DNA of 64,000 nucleotides from Clusia tigrina (taxonomy: Eukaryota > Arthropoda > Insecta > Diptera > Clusiidae): positions 160,403,863 to 160,467,862 of the forward strand of contig OV050030.1 in assembly GCA_920105625.2 (NCBI GenBank). The letters are read 5' to 3'. The position numbers were made by a program, and so were the translations under genes. The notes under the pieces are model-generated. The model worked only from the letters and a program-made list of their open reading frames with translations, did no database searches and had not been told where the DNA came from. This document shows, piece after piece, positions 1-14,330 of this stretch; the stretch's first letter is position 1, and each line of letters begins with the position of its first letter.

Positions 1-352
1 TGCTTGTAACTTTTTTCTGGAGCGTCATAAAACCTTGACATTTTGTGACAATACAGTACTCGTGCCTCTTATAAAGTTAAGCTATCGCTCATAGCTATGC
101 TACCCTTGAGTCCCAAATCAAATGCTGATAAATCTTCAAATGGCCCTAAATTCTATACTGTGCCTCCTATATCTATCAAAGTTTGCTACATTCAAATGCT
201 TGTAACTTTTTACTGGAGCGTAATAAAATCTGGAAAATTTGTGACAATAAAGTACCCGTGCCTCTTGTCAAATTAAGCTATCGCTAATAGCTATGGTACC
301 CTTGAGTCCCTAATCAAACACTGATAAAAATTCAAATGGCCCTAACTTCTAT

Positions 353-3300
353 GCGGTGAGTCTTATATCAATCACAGCTTGGAACAAGCAAATGCTTGTA
401 ACTTTTTACTGGAGCGTCATTAAACCTTGATATTTTGTGACAATAAAGTACTTGAGCCTCTTACCAATTTAACTTATCGCTCATAGCTGTGCTTCCCCTG
501 AGTCCCAAAACAAACAGTGATAAAACTTCAAATGGCCCTAACTTTTATAGGGTGCGTCCTTTACCTATCAAAGTGTGCAATATTCACATGCTTCTAACTT
601 TTTACTGGAGCGTCATAAAATCTTGAAATTTTGTGAACATAAAGTACACGAGCCTCCTGTCAATTTAAGCTAGCGCTCATAGCTATGCTACCCTTGAGTC
701 CCAAAACAAACACTGATAAAACTTCAAATGGGCCTAACTTCTATACGGTGCGTCCTATACCTATCAAAGTTTGCAACAATCAAATGCCTGTAACTTTTTA
801 CTGGAGTGTAATAAAATCTTGAAATTTTGTGACAATAAAGTACTCGAGCCGCTTGTCAATTTAAGCTATCGCTAATAGCTATGCTACCTTGAGTCCGAAA
901 TCAAACACTAATAAAACTTCAAATGGCCCTAACTTCTATACGGTGAGTCTTATATCAATCACAGTTTGCAACAATCAAATGCTTGTAACTTTTTTCTGGA
1001 GCGTCATAAAACCTTGACATTTTGTGACAATACAGTACTCGTGCCTCTTATAAATTTAAGCTATCGCTCCTAGCTATGCTACCCTTGAGTCCCAAAAAAA
1101 AAACCACTGATAAAACTTCAAATGGCGCTAAATTCTTTACGGTGGTCCTATACCTATAAAAGTTTTCAGCATTCAAATGCTGTTAACTTTTTACAGGAGC
1201 GTAATAAAACCTTGAAATTTTGTGACAATTAAGTACTCGAGCCTCTTGTCAATTTAAGCTATCGCTCATAGCTATGGTACCCTTGAGTCCTAAAACAAAC
1301 ACTGACAAAACTTCAAATGGGCCTAACTTCTATACGGTGCGTCTTTTACCTATCAAAGTTTGCAATATTCACATGCTTGTAACTTTTTACTGGAGCGTCA
1401 TAAAATCTTTAAATTTTGTGACAATAAAGTACTCGAGCCTCTTGTCAATTTAAGCTATCGCTCATAGCTATGCTACTCTTGAGTTCCAAAACAAACACTG
1501 ATAAAACTTCAAAAAGCCCTAACTTCTATACGGTGCGTCCTATACCTATCAAAGTTTGCAACAATCAAACTGTAACTGTTACTGCAACAATCAACTTGTA
1601 AGTTTTTGCTGGAGCGTAATAAAATCTTGAAATTTTGTGACAATAAAGTACTCGTGCCTCTTGTCAAATTAAGCTATAGCTCATAGCTAGGCTACCCTTG
1701 AGTCCCAAAACACATACTGATAAAACTTCAAATGGCCCCAACTTCTATACGGTGCGACCTATACATATCAAAGTTTGCAACATTCAAATGCTTGTAATTT
1801 TTTACTGGAGCGTCATAAAACCTTGAAATTTTGTGACAATAAAGTACTCGAGCCTCTTGTCAATTCAAGCTATCGCTCATAGCTATGCTACTCTTGAGTT
1901 CCAAAACAAACACTGATAAAATTTCAAAAGGCCCTAACTTCTATACGGTGCGTCCTATACCTATCAAAGTTTGCAACAATCAAATGCTTGTAACTTTTTG
2001 CTGGAGCGTAATAAAATCTTGAAATTTTGTGACAATAAAGTACTCGTGCCTCTTGTCAAATTAAGCTATCGCTAATAGCTATGCTACCCTTGAGTCCCAA
2101 ATCAAACACTGATAAAAATTCAAATGGCCCTAACTTCTATGCGGTGAGTCTTATATCAATCACAGCTTGGAACAATCAAATGCTTGTAACTTTTTACTGG
2201 AGCGTCATAAAACCTTGATATTTTGTGACAATAAATTACTTGAGCCTCTTACCAATTTAACTTATCGCTCATAGCTATGCTTCCCCTGAGTCCCAAATCA
2301 AACGCTGATAAATCTTCAAATGGCCCTAAATTCTACTGTGCGTCCTATATCTATCAAAGTTTGCTACATTCAAATGCTTGTAACTTTTTACTGGAGCGTC
2401 ATAAAATCTTGAAATTTTGTGAACATAAACTACACGAGTCTCCTGTCAATTTAAGCTAGCGCTCATAGCTATGCTACCCTTGAGTCCCAAAACAAACACT
2501 GATAAAACTTTAAAAGGCCCTAACTTTTATACAGTGCGTCCTATACCTATCAAAGTTTGCAACAATCAAATGCTTGTAACTTTTTACTGGAGTGTAATAA
2601 AATCTTGAAATTTTGTGACAATAAAGTACTCGATCCTCTTGTCAATTTAAGCTATCGCTAATAGCTATGCTACCCTTGAGTCCCAAATCAAACGCTATTA
2701 AACTTCAAATGGCCCTAACTTCTATACAGTGAGTCTTATATCAATCACAGTTTGCAACAATCAAATGCTTGTAACTTTTTTCTGGAGCGTCATAAAACCT
2801 TGACATTTTGTGACAATACAGTACTCGTGCCTCTTATAAATTTAAGCTATCGCTCATAGCTATGCTACCCTTGAGTCCCAAATCAAACGCTGATAAATCT
2901 TCAAATGGCCCTAAATTCTACTGTGCGTCCTATATCTATCAAAGTTTGCTACATTCAAATGCTTGTAACTTTTTACTGGAGCGTAATAAAATCTGGAAAT
3001 TTTGTGACAAATAACTACTCGTGCCTCTTGTCAATTTAAGCTTTCGCTCATAGCTATGCTACCCTTGAGTCCCAAATCAAACATTGATAAAACTTCAAAT
3101 GGCCCTAACTTCTATACGGTGCGTCCTATACCTATCAAAGTTTGCAACATTCAAATGCTTCTAACATTTTACTGGAGCGTAATAAAACCTTGAAATTTTT
3201 TTACCATAAAGTACTCGTCCGTCTTGTCAATTTAAGCTATCGCTCATAGCTATGCTACCCTTGAATCCCAAAATCAAACACTGATAAAACTTCAAATGGC

Positions 3301-4200
3301 CCTAACTTCTATACGGTGCGTCCTATACCTATCAAAGTTTGCAACATTCAAATGCTTGTAGCTTTTTACAGGAGCGTAATAAAACCTTGAAATTTTGTGA
3401 CAATAAAGTACTCGAGCCTCTTGTCAATTTAAGCTATCGCTCATAGCTATGCTACCCTTGAGTCCCAAAACAAACACTGAGAAAACTTCAAATGGCCCTA
3501 ACTTCTATACGGTGCGTCCTATACCTATCAAAGTTTGCAACATTCAAATGCTTGTAGCTTTTTACAGGAGCGTAATAAAACCTTCAAATTTTGTGACAAT
3601 AAAGTACTCGAGCCTCTTGTCAATTTAAGCTATCGCTAATAGCTATGCTACCCTTGAGTCCCAAATCAAACACGGATGAAACTTCAATTGACCCTAACTT
3701 CTATACGGTGAGTCTTATATCAATCACAGTTTGCAACAATCAAATGCTTGTAACTTTTCACTGGAGCGTCATAAAACCTTGAAATTTTGTGACAATTAAG
3801 TACTCGAGCCTCTTACCAATTTAACTTATCGCTCATAGCTATGCTTCCCCTGAGTCCCAAAACAAACACTGATAAAACTTCAAATGGCCCTAACTTTTAT
3901 ACGGTGCGTCCTTTACCTATCAAAGTTTGCAATATTCACTTGCTTCTAACTTTTTACTGGAGCGTCATAAAATCTTGAAATTTTGTGACAATAAAGTACT
4001 CGAGCCTCTTGTCAATTTAAGCTATGCTACTCTTGAGTCCCAAAACAAACACTGATAAAACTTCAAATGGCCCTAACTTCTATACGGTGCGACCTATACC
4101 TATCAAAGTTTGCAAACAATCAAATGCTTGTAACTTTTTATTGGAGTGTAATAAAATCTTGAAATTTTGTGACAATTAAGTAATCGAGCCTCTTACCAAT
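353..4200. repeat. Higher-order repeat, about 1788 bp (9 monomers), degenerate
   Basis: The variant word GCGGTGAG occurs at 353 and 2141. TTACCAATTTAACTTATCGC occurs at about 461, 2249, 3813 and 4193. The first spacing is 1788 bp, close to nine monomers. The later spacings are about eight and two monomers, so the block has been reshuffled. Boundaries are approximate. Confidence 0.6.
4010..4035. repeat. Monomer with 13-bp internal deletion at the dyad
   Basis: Most monomers have AGCTAT, then CGCTC, then ATAGCTATGC. Here the sequence runs directly from AAGCTAT to GCTAC, removing 13 bp between two AGCTAT words. This fits slippage between short direct repeats. Confidence 0.7.
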
Positions 4201-6482
4201 TTAACTTATCGCTCATAGCTATGCTTCCCCTGAGTCCCAAAACAAACACTGAGAAAACTTCAAATGGCCCTAACTTCTGTACGGTGCGACCTATACCTAT
4301 CAAAGTTTGCAACATTCAAATGCCTGTAATTTTTTACTGGAGCGTCATAAAACCTTGAAACTTTGTGACAATAAAGTACTCGAGCCTCTTGCAATTTAAG
4401 CCATCGCTCAAAGCTATGCTACTCTTGCGTCCCAAAACACACATTGATAAAACTTCAAATGGCCCTAACTTCTATACGGTGCGTCCTATACCTATCAATT
4501 TTTGCAAACAATCAAATGCTTGTAACTTTTTATTGGAGTGTAATAAAATCTTGAAATTTTGTGACAATGAAGTACTCGAGCCTCTTGTCAATTTATGCAA
4601 TCGCTAATAGCTAATCCAACCTTTGAGTCCCAAATCAAACACTGATAAAACTTCAAATGGCCCTAACTTCTATACGGTGAATCTCATATCAATCACAGTT
4701 TGCAACAATCAAATGCTTGTAACTTTTTACTGGAGCGTCATAAAACCTTGACATTTTGTGACAATAAAGTACTTGAGCCTCTTACCAATTTAACTTATCG
4801 CTCATAGCTCCCCTGAGTCCCAAAACAAACACTGATACAACTTCAAATGGCCCTAACTTCTATACGGTGCGACCTATACCTATCAAATTTTGCAACATTC
4901 AAATGCTTGTAATTTTTTACTGGAGCGTAATAAAACCTTGAAATTTTGTGACAATAAAGTACTCGAGCCTCTTGTCAATTTCATTCATCGCTCATAGCTA
5001 TGCTACTCTTGAGTCCCAAAACAAACACTGATAAAACTTCAAATTGCCCTAACTTCTATACGGTGCGTCTTATATCTGTCACAGTTTGCAACAATCAAAT
5101 GCTTGTAACTTTTTACTGGAGCGTCATAGAACTTTGACATTTTGTGACAATAAAGTATTCGTGCCTCTTATCAACTTAAGCTATCGCTCATAGGTATGCT
5201 ACCCTTGAGTCCCAAATCAAAAACTGATAAATCTTCGAATGGCCCTAAATTCTATACTGTGCGTCCTATATCTATCCAAGTTTGCAACATTCAAATGTTG
5301 TAACTTTTTACTGGAGCGTAATAAAATCTTGAAATTTTGTGACAATAAAGTACTCGAGCTTCTTATCAATTTAAGCTATCGCTCATAGCTATGCTACCTT
5401 TGAGTCCCAAATCAAACACTTATAAAACTTCAAATTTCCCTAACTTCTATATGGTGCGAACTATACCTATCAAAGTTTGCAACACTCAAATGCTTGTGAC
5501 TTTTTACTGGAGCGAAATAAAATCTTGAAATTTTGTGACAATAAAGTACTCGAGGCTCTTATCAATTTAAACTATCGCTCATGGCTATGCTACCCATGAG
5601 TCCCAAAACAAACACTGATAAAACTTCAAATGGCCCTAATTTCAATACGGTGCGTTTTATACCTATCACAGTTTGCAACAATCAAATGCTTGTAACTTTT
5701 TACTGGAGCGTCATAAAACCTTGACATTATGTGACACTAAAGTACTCATGAATCTTATAAATTTAAGCTATCGCTCATACCTATGCTACCTTTGAGTCCC
5801 AAATCAAACACTTATAAAGCTTCAAATTTCCCTAACTTCTATATGGTGCGATCTATACCAAAGTTTGCAACACTCAAATGCTTGTGTCTTTTTACTGGAG
5901 CGAAATAAAATCTTGAAATTTTGTGACAATAAAGTACTCGAGGCTCTTATCAATTTAAACTATTACTCATGGCTATGCAACCCCTGAGTTCCAAAACAAA
6001 CACTGATAAAACTTCAAATGGCCCTAACTTCTATACGGTGCATCTTATACCTATCACAGCTTGCAACAATCAAATGATTGTAAGTTTTTACTGGAGCGTA
6101 ATAAAACCTTGAAATTTTGTGACAATAAAGTACTCGTGCTTCTTGTCAATTTTAGCTATCGCCCATAGCTATGCTACCCCTGAGTTCCAAAACAAACCCT
6201 GATAAAACTTCAAATGGCCCTAACTTCTATACGGTGCGTCTTATACCTATCACAGTTTGCAACAATCAAATGCTTGTAACGTTTTACTGGAGCGTCATAA
6301 AACCTTGACATTTTGTGACAATAAATTATTCGAGCCTCTTATCAATTTAAACTATCGCTCATGGCTATGAGGCCTTTGAGTCCGAAATCAAACACTTATA
6401 AAACTACAAATGGCCCTAACTTCTATACGGTGCGTCCTATACCTATCAAAGTTTGCAACATTCAAATGCTTGTAACTTTTTA

Positions 6483-9400
6483 CTGAAGCGAAATTTTGAG
6501 ACAATAAAGTACACGAGCCTCTTATCAATTTAAACTATCGCTCATGGCTATGATACTCTTGAATCCCAAATCAAACACTTATAAAACTTCAAATTGCCCT
6601 AATTTCTATACGGTGCGTCTTATATCTATCACAGTTTGCAACAATCAAATGCTTGTAACTTTTTACTGGAGCGTCATAGAACCTTGACATTTTGTGACAA
6701 TAAAGTATTCGTGCCTCTTATCAACTTAAGCTATCGCTCATAGGTATGCTACCCTTGAGTCCCAAATCAAACACTGATAAATCTTCGAATGGCCCTAAAT
6801 TCTATACTGTGCGTCGTATATCTATCAAAGTTTGCAACTTTCAAATGTTGTACTTTTTACTGGAGCGTAATAAAATCTTGAAATTTTGTGACAATAAAGT
6901 ACTCGAGCCTCTTATCAATTTAAGCTATCGCTCATAGCTATGCTACCCTTGAGTCCCAAATCAAACACTTATAAAACTTCCAATTTCCCTAACTTCTATA
7001 TGGTGCGAACTACACCTATCAAAGTTTGTAACAGTCAAATGCTTGTGACTTTTTACTGGAGCGAAATAAAATCGTGAAATTTTGTGACAATGAAGTACTC
7101 GAGGCTCTTATCAATTTAAACTATCACTCATGGCTATGCTACTCCTGAGTCCCAAAACAAACACTGATAAAACTTCAAATAACCCTAACTTCAATACGGT
7201 GCGTCTTATACCTATCACAGTTTGCCACAATGAAATGCTTGTAACTTTTTACTGGAGTGTAATAAAATCTTGAAATTTTGTGACAATAAAGTACTCGAGC
7301 CTCTTGTCAATTTAAGCAATCGCTAATAGCTATGCTACACTTGAGTCCCAAATAAAACACTGATAAAACTTCAAATGGCCCTAACTTCTATACGGTGAGT
7401 CTTATGTCAATCACAGTTTGCAACAATCAAATGCTTGTAAATTTTACTGGAGCGTCATAAAACCTTGACATTTTGTGACAATAAAGTACTTGAGCCTCTT
7501 ACCAATTTAAACTATCGCTCATGGCTATGATACTCTTCAGTCCCAAATCAAACACTTATAAAACTTCAAATTGCCCTAACTTCTATACGGTGCGTCTTAT
7601 ATCTGTCACAGTTTGCAACAATCAAATGCTTGTAACTTTTTACTGGAGCGTCATAGAACTTTGATATTTTGTGACAATAAAGTATTCGTGCCTCTTATCA
7701 ACTTAAGCTATCGCTCATAGGTATGCTACCCTTGAGTCCCAAAACAAAAACTGATAAATCTTCAAATGGCCCTAACTTCAATACGGTGCGTTTTATACCT
7801 ATCACAGTTTGCAATAATCAAATGCTTGTAACTTTTTACTGGAGCGTCATAAAACCTTGACATTTTGTGACACTAAAGTACTCATGCCTCTTATAAATTT
7901 AAGCTATCGCTCATACCTATGCTACCCTTGAGTCCCAAATCAAACACTGATAAAACTTCAAATGGCCCTCAATTTTATACTGTGCGTCCTATATCTATCA
8001 AAGTTTGCAACATTTATATGCTTGTAACTTTTCACTGGTGCGTAATAAAATCTTGAAATTTTGTGACAATAAAGTACTCGAGCCTCTTATCAATTTAAGC
8101 TATCGCTCAACGCTATGCTACCCTTGAGTCCCAAATCAAACACTTATAAAATTACAAATGGCCCTAACTTCTATATCGTGCGTCCTATACCTATCAAAGT
8201 TTGCAACATTGAAATGCTTGTAACTTTTAACTGAAGCGAAATTTTGAGACAATAAAGTACACGAGCCTCTTATCAATTTAAACTATCGCTCATGGCTATG
8301 ATACTCTTGAGTCCCAAATCAAACACTTATAAAACTTCAAATTGCCCTAACTTCTATACGGTGCGTCTTATATCTATCACAGTTTGCAACAATCAAATGC
8401 TTGTAACTTTTTACTGGAGCGTCATAGAACCTTGACATTTTGTGACAATAAAGTATTCGTGCCTCTTAGCAACTTAAGCTATCGCTCATAGGTATGCTAC
8501 CCTTGAGTCCCAAATCAAACACTGATAAATCTTCGAATGGCCCTAAATTCTATACTGTGCGTCCTATCTCTATCAAAGTTTGCAACATTCAAATGTTGTA
8601 ACTTTTTACTGGAGCGTAATATAATCTTGAAATTTTGTGACAATAAAGTACTCGAGCCTCTTATCAATTTAAGCTATCGCTCATAGCTATGCTACCCTTG
8701 AGTCCCAAATCAAACACTTATAAAACTTCCAATTTCCCTAACTTCTATATAGTACGCACTATACCTATCAAAGTTTGTAACACTCAAATGCTTGTGACTT
8801 TTTACTGGAGCGAAATAAAATCTTGAAATTTTGTGACAATAAAGTACTCGAGGCTCTTATCAATTTAAACTATCACTCATGGCTATGCTACGCCTGAGTC
8901 CCAAAACAAACACTGATAAAGCTTCAAATAACCCTAACTTCAATACGGTGCGTCTTATACCTATCACAGTTTGCAACAATCAAATGCTTGTAACTTTTTA
9001 CTGGAGCGTCATAAAACCTTGACATTTTGTGACAATAAAGTACACGAGCCTCTTGAAAATTTAAGCTATCGCTCATAGCTATGCTACTTTTGAGTCCCAA
9101 AACAAACACTGATAAAACTTCAAAAGGCCCTAACTTCTATACAGTGCGTCCAATACCTATCAAAGTTAGCAACAATCAATGCTTGCAACTTTTTACTGGA
9201 GCGTAAAAAAATCTTGAAATTTTGTGACAATAAAGTACTCCTGCCTCTTGTCAATTTAAGCTATCGCTTATAGCTATGCTACCCTTGAGTCCCAAAACAA
9301 ACACTGATAAAACTTCAAATGGCCCTAACTTCTATACGGTGCGACCTATACCTATCAAATTTTGCAACATTCAAATGCTTGTAATTTTTTACTGGAGCGT

Positions 9401-9980
9401 CATAAAACCTTGAAATTTTGTGACAATAAAGTACTCGAGCCTCTTGTCAATTTCAGCCATCGCTCATAGCTATGCTACTCTTGAGTCCCAAAACAAACAC
9501 TGATAAAACTTCAAATGGTCCTAACTTCTATACGGTGCGTCCTATACCTATCAAAGTTTGCAACAATCAAATGCTTGTAACTTTACTGGAACATCATAAA
9601 ACCTTGACATTTTGTGACAATAAAGTACTCATGCCTCTTATCAATTTAAGCTATCGCTCATACCTATGCTACCCTTGAGTCCCAAATCAAACACTGATAA
9701 AACTTCAAATGGCCCTAACTTCTATACGGTGCGTCTTATACCTATCACAGTTTGCAACAATCAAATGCTTGTAACTTTTTACTGGAGCATCATAAAACCT
9801 TGAAATTTTGTGACAATAAAGTACTCGAGCCTCTTATCAATTTAAGCTATCGCTCATAGCTATGCTACCTTTGAGTCCCAAATCAAACACTTATAAAACT
9901 TCAAATTTCACTAACTTCTATATGGTGCGAACTATACCTATCAAAGTTTGCAACACTCAAATGCTTGTGACTGGAGCGAA
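6483..9980. repeat. Higher-order repeat, about 1748 bp (9 monomers)
   Basis: The unusual short-monomer word CTGAAGCGAAATTTTGAGAC occurs at 6483 and 8231, and the variant AATAACCCTAACTTCAATAC recurs about 1749 bp apart (around 7179 and 8928). The order of variant monomers between these points is the same in both copies. The right boundary is approximate. Confidence 0.7.
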
Positions 9981-11715
9981 ATAAAATCTTGAAATTGTGT
10001 GACAATAAAGTACTCGAGGCTCTTATCAATTTAAACTATCGCTCATGGCTATGCTACCCCTGAGTCCCAAAACAAACACTGATAAAACTTCAAATGGCCC
10101 TAACTTCTATACGGTGCGTCTTATACCTATCACAGTTTGCAACAATCAAATGATTGTAACTTTTTACTGGAGCGTCAGAAAACCTTGACATTTTGTGACA
10201 ATAAAGTATTCGTGCCCCTTATCAATTTAAGCTATCGCTCAGAGCTATGCTACCTTTGAGTCCCAAATCAAACACTTATAAAACTTAAAATTTCCCTAAC
10301 TTCTATATGGTGCGAACTATACCTATCAAAGTTTGCAACACTCAAATGCTTGTGACTTTTTACTGGAGCGAAATAAAATCTTGAAATTTTGTGACAATAA
10401 AGTACTCGTGCCTCTTGTCAATTTAAGCTATCGCACATAGCTATGCTACCCCTGAGTCCCAAAACAAACACTGATAAAACTTCAAATGGCCCTAACTTCT
10501 ATACGGTGCGTCTTATACCTATCACAGTTTGCAACAATCAAATGTTTGTAACGTTTTACTGGAGCGTCATAAAACCTTGACATTTTGTGACAATAAAGTA
10601 TTCGTGCCTCTTATCAATTTAAGCTATCGCTCATAGCTATGCTACCCTTGAGTCCCAAATGAAACACTGACAAAACTTCAAATGGCGCTAAATTCTATAC
10701 TGTGCGTCCTATATCTATCAGAGTTTGCAACATTCAAATGCTTGTAACTTTTTACTGGAGCGTAATAAAATCTTGAAATTTTGTGACAATAAAGTACTCG
10801 AGCCTCTTATCAATTTAAGCTATCGCTCATAGCTATGCTACCTTTGACTCCCAAATCAAACACTTATAAAACTTCAAATTTCATTAACTTCTATATGGTG
10901 CGAACTATACCTATCAAAGTTTGCAACACTCAAATGCTTGTGACTTTTTACTGGAGCGAAATAAAATCTTGAAATTTTGTGACAATAAAGTACTCGTGCC
11001 TCTTGTCAATTTAAGCTATCGCCCATAGCTATGCTACCCCTGAGTCCCAAAACAAACACTGATAAAACTTCAAATGGTCCTAACTTCTATACGGTGCGTC
11101 TTATACCTATCACAGTTTGCAACAATCAAATGTTTGTAACGTTTTACTGGAGCGTCATAAAACCTTGACATTTTGTGACAATAAAGTATTCGTGCCTCTT
11201 ATCAATTTAAGCTATCGATCATAGCTATGCTACCCTTGAGTCCCAAATGAAACACTCACAAAACTTCAAATGGCGCTAAATTCTATACTGTGCGTCCTAT
11301 ATCTATCAAAGTTTGCAACATTCAAATGCTTGTAACTTTTTACTGGAGCGTAATAAAATCTTGTAATTTTGTGACAATAAAGTATTCGTGCCTCTTATCA
11401 ATTTAAGCTATCGCTCATAGCTATGCTACCCTTGAGTCCCAAATCAAACACTGATAAATCTTCAAATGGCCCTAACTTCTATACGGTGCGTCCTAAAACT
11501 ATCAAAGTTTGCAACATTCAAATGCTTTTAACTTTTTACTGGAGCGAAATAAAATCTTGAAATTTTGTGACTATAAAGTACTCGAGCCTCTTATCAGTTT
11601 AAGCTATCGCTCATAGCTATTCTACCTTTGAGTCCCAAATCAAACACTTATAAAACTTCAAATTTCCCTAACTTCTATATGGTGCGAACTACACCTATCA
11701 AAGTTTGCAACACTC

Positions 11716-14330
11716 AAATGCTTGTGACTTTTTACTGGAGCGAAATAAAATCTTGAAATTTTGTAACAATAAAGTACTCGAGGCTCTTATCAATTTAAAT
11801 TATCGCTCATGGCTATGCTGCCCCTGAGTCCCAAAACAAACACTGATAAAACTTAAAATGGCTGTAACTTCAATACGGTGCGTCTTATACCATTCACAGT
11901 TTGCAACAATCAAATGATTGTAACTTTTTACTGGAGCGTCATAAAACCTTGACATTTTGTGACAATAAAGTATTCGTGACCCTTATCAATTTAAGCTATC
12001 GCTCATAGCTATGCTACCTTTGAGTCCCAAATCAAACACTTATAAAATTTAAAATTTCCCTAACTTCTATATGGTGCGAACTATACTTATCAAAGTTTGC
12101 AACACTCAAATGCTTGTGACTTTTTACTGGAGCGAAATAAAATCTTGAAATTTTGTGACAATAAAGTACTCGAGGCTCTTATCAATTTAAACTATCGCTC
12201 ATGGCTATGCTACCCCTGAGTCCCAAAACAAACACTGATAAAACTTCAAATGGCCGTAACTTCAATACGGTGCGTCTTATACCAATCACAGTTTGCAACA
12301 ATCAAATGATTGTAAGTTTTTACTGGAGCGTCATAAAACCTTGATATTTTGTGACAATAAAGTATTTGTGCCCCTTATCAATTTAAGCTATCGCTCATAG
12401 CTATGCTACCTTTGAGTCCCAAATCAAACACTTATAAAACTTCAAATTTCCCTAACTTCTATATGGTGCGAACTATACCTATCAAAGTTTGCAACACTCA
12501 AATGCTTGTGACTTTTTACTGGAGCGAAATAAAATCTTGAAATTTTCTGACAATAAAGTACTCGTGCCACTTGTCAATTTAAGCTATCGCTCATAGCTAT
12601 GCTACCCCTGAGTCCCAAAACAAACACTGATAAATCTTCGAATGGCCCTAAATTCTATACTGTGCGTCCTATATCTATCAAAGTTTGCAACATTCAAATG
12701 TTGTAAGTTTTTACTCAAATGCTTGTGACTTTTTACTGGAGCGAAATAAAATCTTGAAATTTTGTAACAATAAAGTACTCGAGGCTCTTATCAATTTAAA
12801 TTATCGCTCATGGCTATGCTGCCCCTGAGTCCCAAAACAAACACTGATAAAACTTAAAATGGCCGTAACTTCAATACGGTGCGTCTTATACCATTCACAG
12901 TTTGGAACAATCAAATGATTGTAACTTTTTACTGGAGCGTCATAAAACCTTGACATTTTGTGACAATAAAGTATTCGTGCCCCTTATCAATTTAAGCTAT
13001 CGCTCATAGCTATGCTACCTTTGAGTCCCAAATCAAACACTTATAAAACTTAAAATTTCCCTAACTTCTATATGGTGCGAACTATACCTATCAAAGTTTG
13101 CAACACTCAAATCCTTGTGACTTTTTACTGGAGCGAAATAAAATCTTGAAATTTTGTGACAATAAAGTACTCGAGGCTCTTATCAATTTAAACTATCGCT
13201 CATGGCTATGCTACCCCTGAGTCCCAAAACAAACACTGATAAAACTTCAAATGGCCGTAACTTCAATACGGTGCGTTTTATACCAATCACAGTTTGCAAC
13301 AATCAAATGATTGTAAGTTTTTACTGGAGCGTCATAAAACCTTGATATTTTGTGACAATAAAGCATTTGTGCCCCTTATCAATTTAAGCTATCGCTCATA
13401 GCTATGCTACCTTTGAGTCCCAAATCAAACACTTATAAAACTTCAAATTTCCCAAACTTCTATATGGTGCGAACTATACCTATCAAAGTTTGCAACACTC
13501 AAATGCTTGTGACTTTTTACTGGAGCGAAATAAAATCTTGAAATTTTCTGACAATAAAGTACTCGTGCCACTTGTCAATTTAAGCTATCGCCCATAGCTA
13601 TGCTACCCCTGAGTCCCAAAACAAACACTGATAAATCTTCGAATGGCCCTAAATTCTATACTGTGCGTCCTATATCTATCAAAGTTTGCAACATTCAAAT
13701 GTTGTAAGTTTTTACTCAAATGCTTGTGACTTTTTACTGGAGCGAAATAAAATCTTGAAATTTTGTAACAATAAAGTACTCGAGGCTCTTATCAATTTAA
13801 ATTATCGCTCATGGCTATGCTGCCCCTGAGTCCCAAAACAAACACTGATAAAACTTAAAATGGCCGTAACTTCAATACGGTGCGTCTTATACCATTTACA
13901 GTTTGCAACAATCAAATGATTGTAACTTTTTACTGGAGCGTCATAAAACCTTGACATTTTGTGACAATAAAGTATTCGTGCCCCTTATCAATTTAAGCTA
14001 TCGCTCATAGCTATGCTACCTTTGAGTCCCAAATCAAACACTTATAAAACTTCAAATTTCCCTAACTTCTATATGGTGCGAACTATACCTATCAAAGTTT
14101 GCAACACTCAAATGCTTGTGACTTTTTACTGGAGCGAAATAAAATCTTGAAATTTTCTGACAATAAAGTACTCGTGCCACTTGTCAATTTAAGGTATCGC
14201 CCATAGCTATGCTACCCCTGAGTCCCAAAACAAACACTGATAAATCTTCGAATGGCCCTAAATTCTATACTGTGCGTCCTATATCTATCAAAGTTTGCAA
14301 CATTCAAATGTTGTAAGTTTTTACTGGAGC
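11716..14330. repeat. Higher-order repeat, 1001-bp unit, two full copies and a shortened third
   Basis: The diagnostic word TTGTAACAATAAAGTACTCG, followed by AATTATCGCTCATGGCTATG, starts at 11761, 12762 and 13763, an exact 1001-bp spacing. 1001 bp is five monomers plus about 20 bp. The extra length sits at a junction where TTTTTACT is followed directly by a second CAAATGCTTGTGAC (12710 and 13711). The third copy lacks two monomers present in the second. Confidence 0.8.

Noticed and set aside
2277..2459. Short reading frames of 60-100 codons across the satellite (also at 4365, 6746, 9472, 30121, 33517, 37109, 52423, 53397 and 63372)
   Set aside because: They repeat the same peptide pattern because the monomer repeats, vary in frame and end, and have no protein features beyond the repeat.
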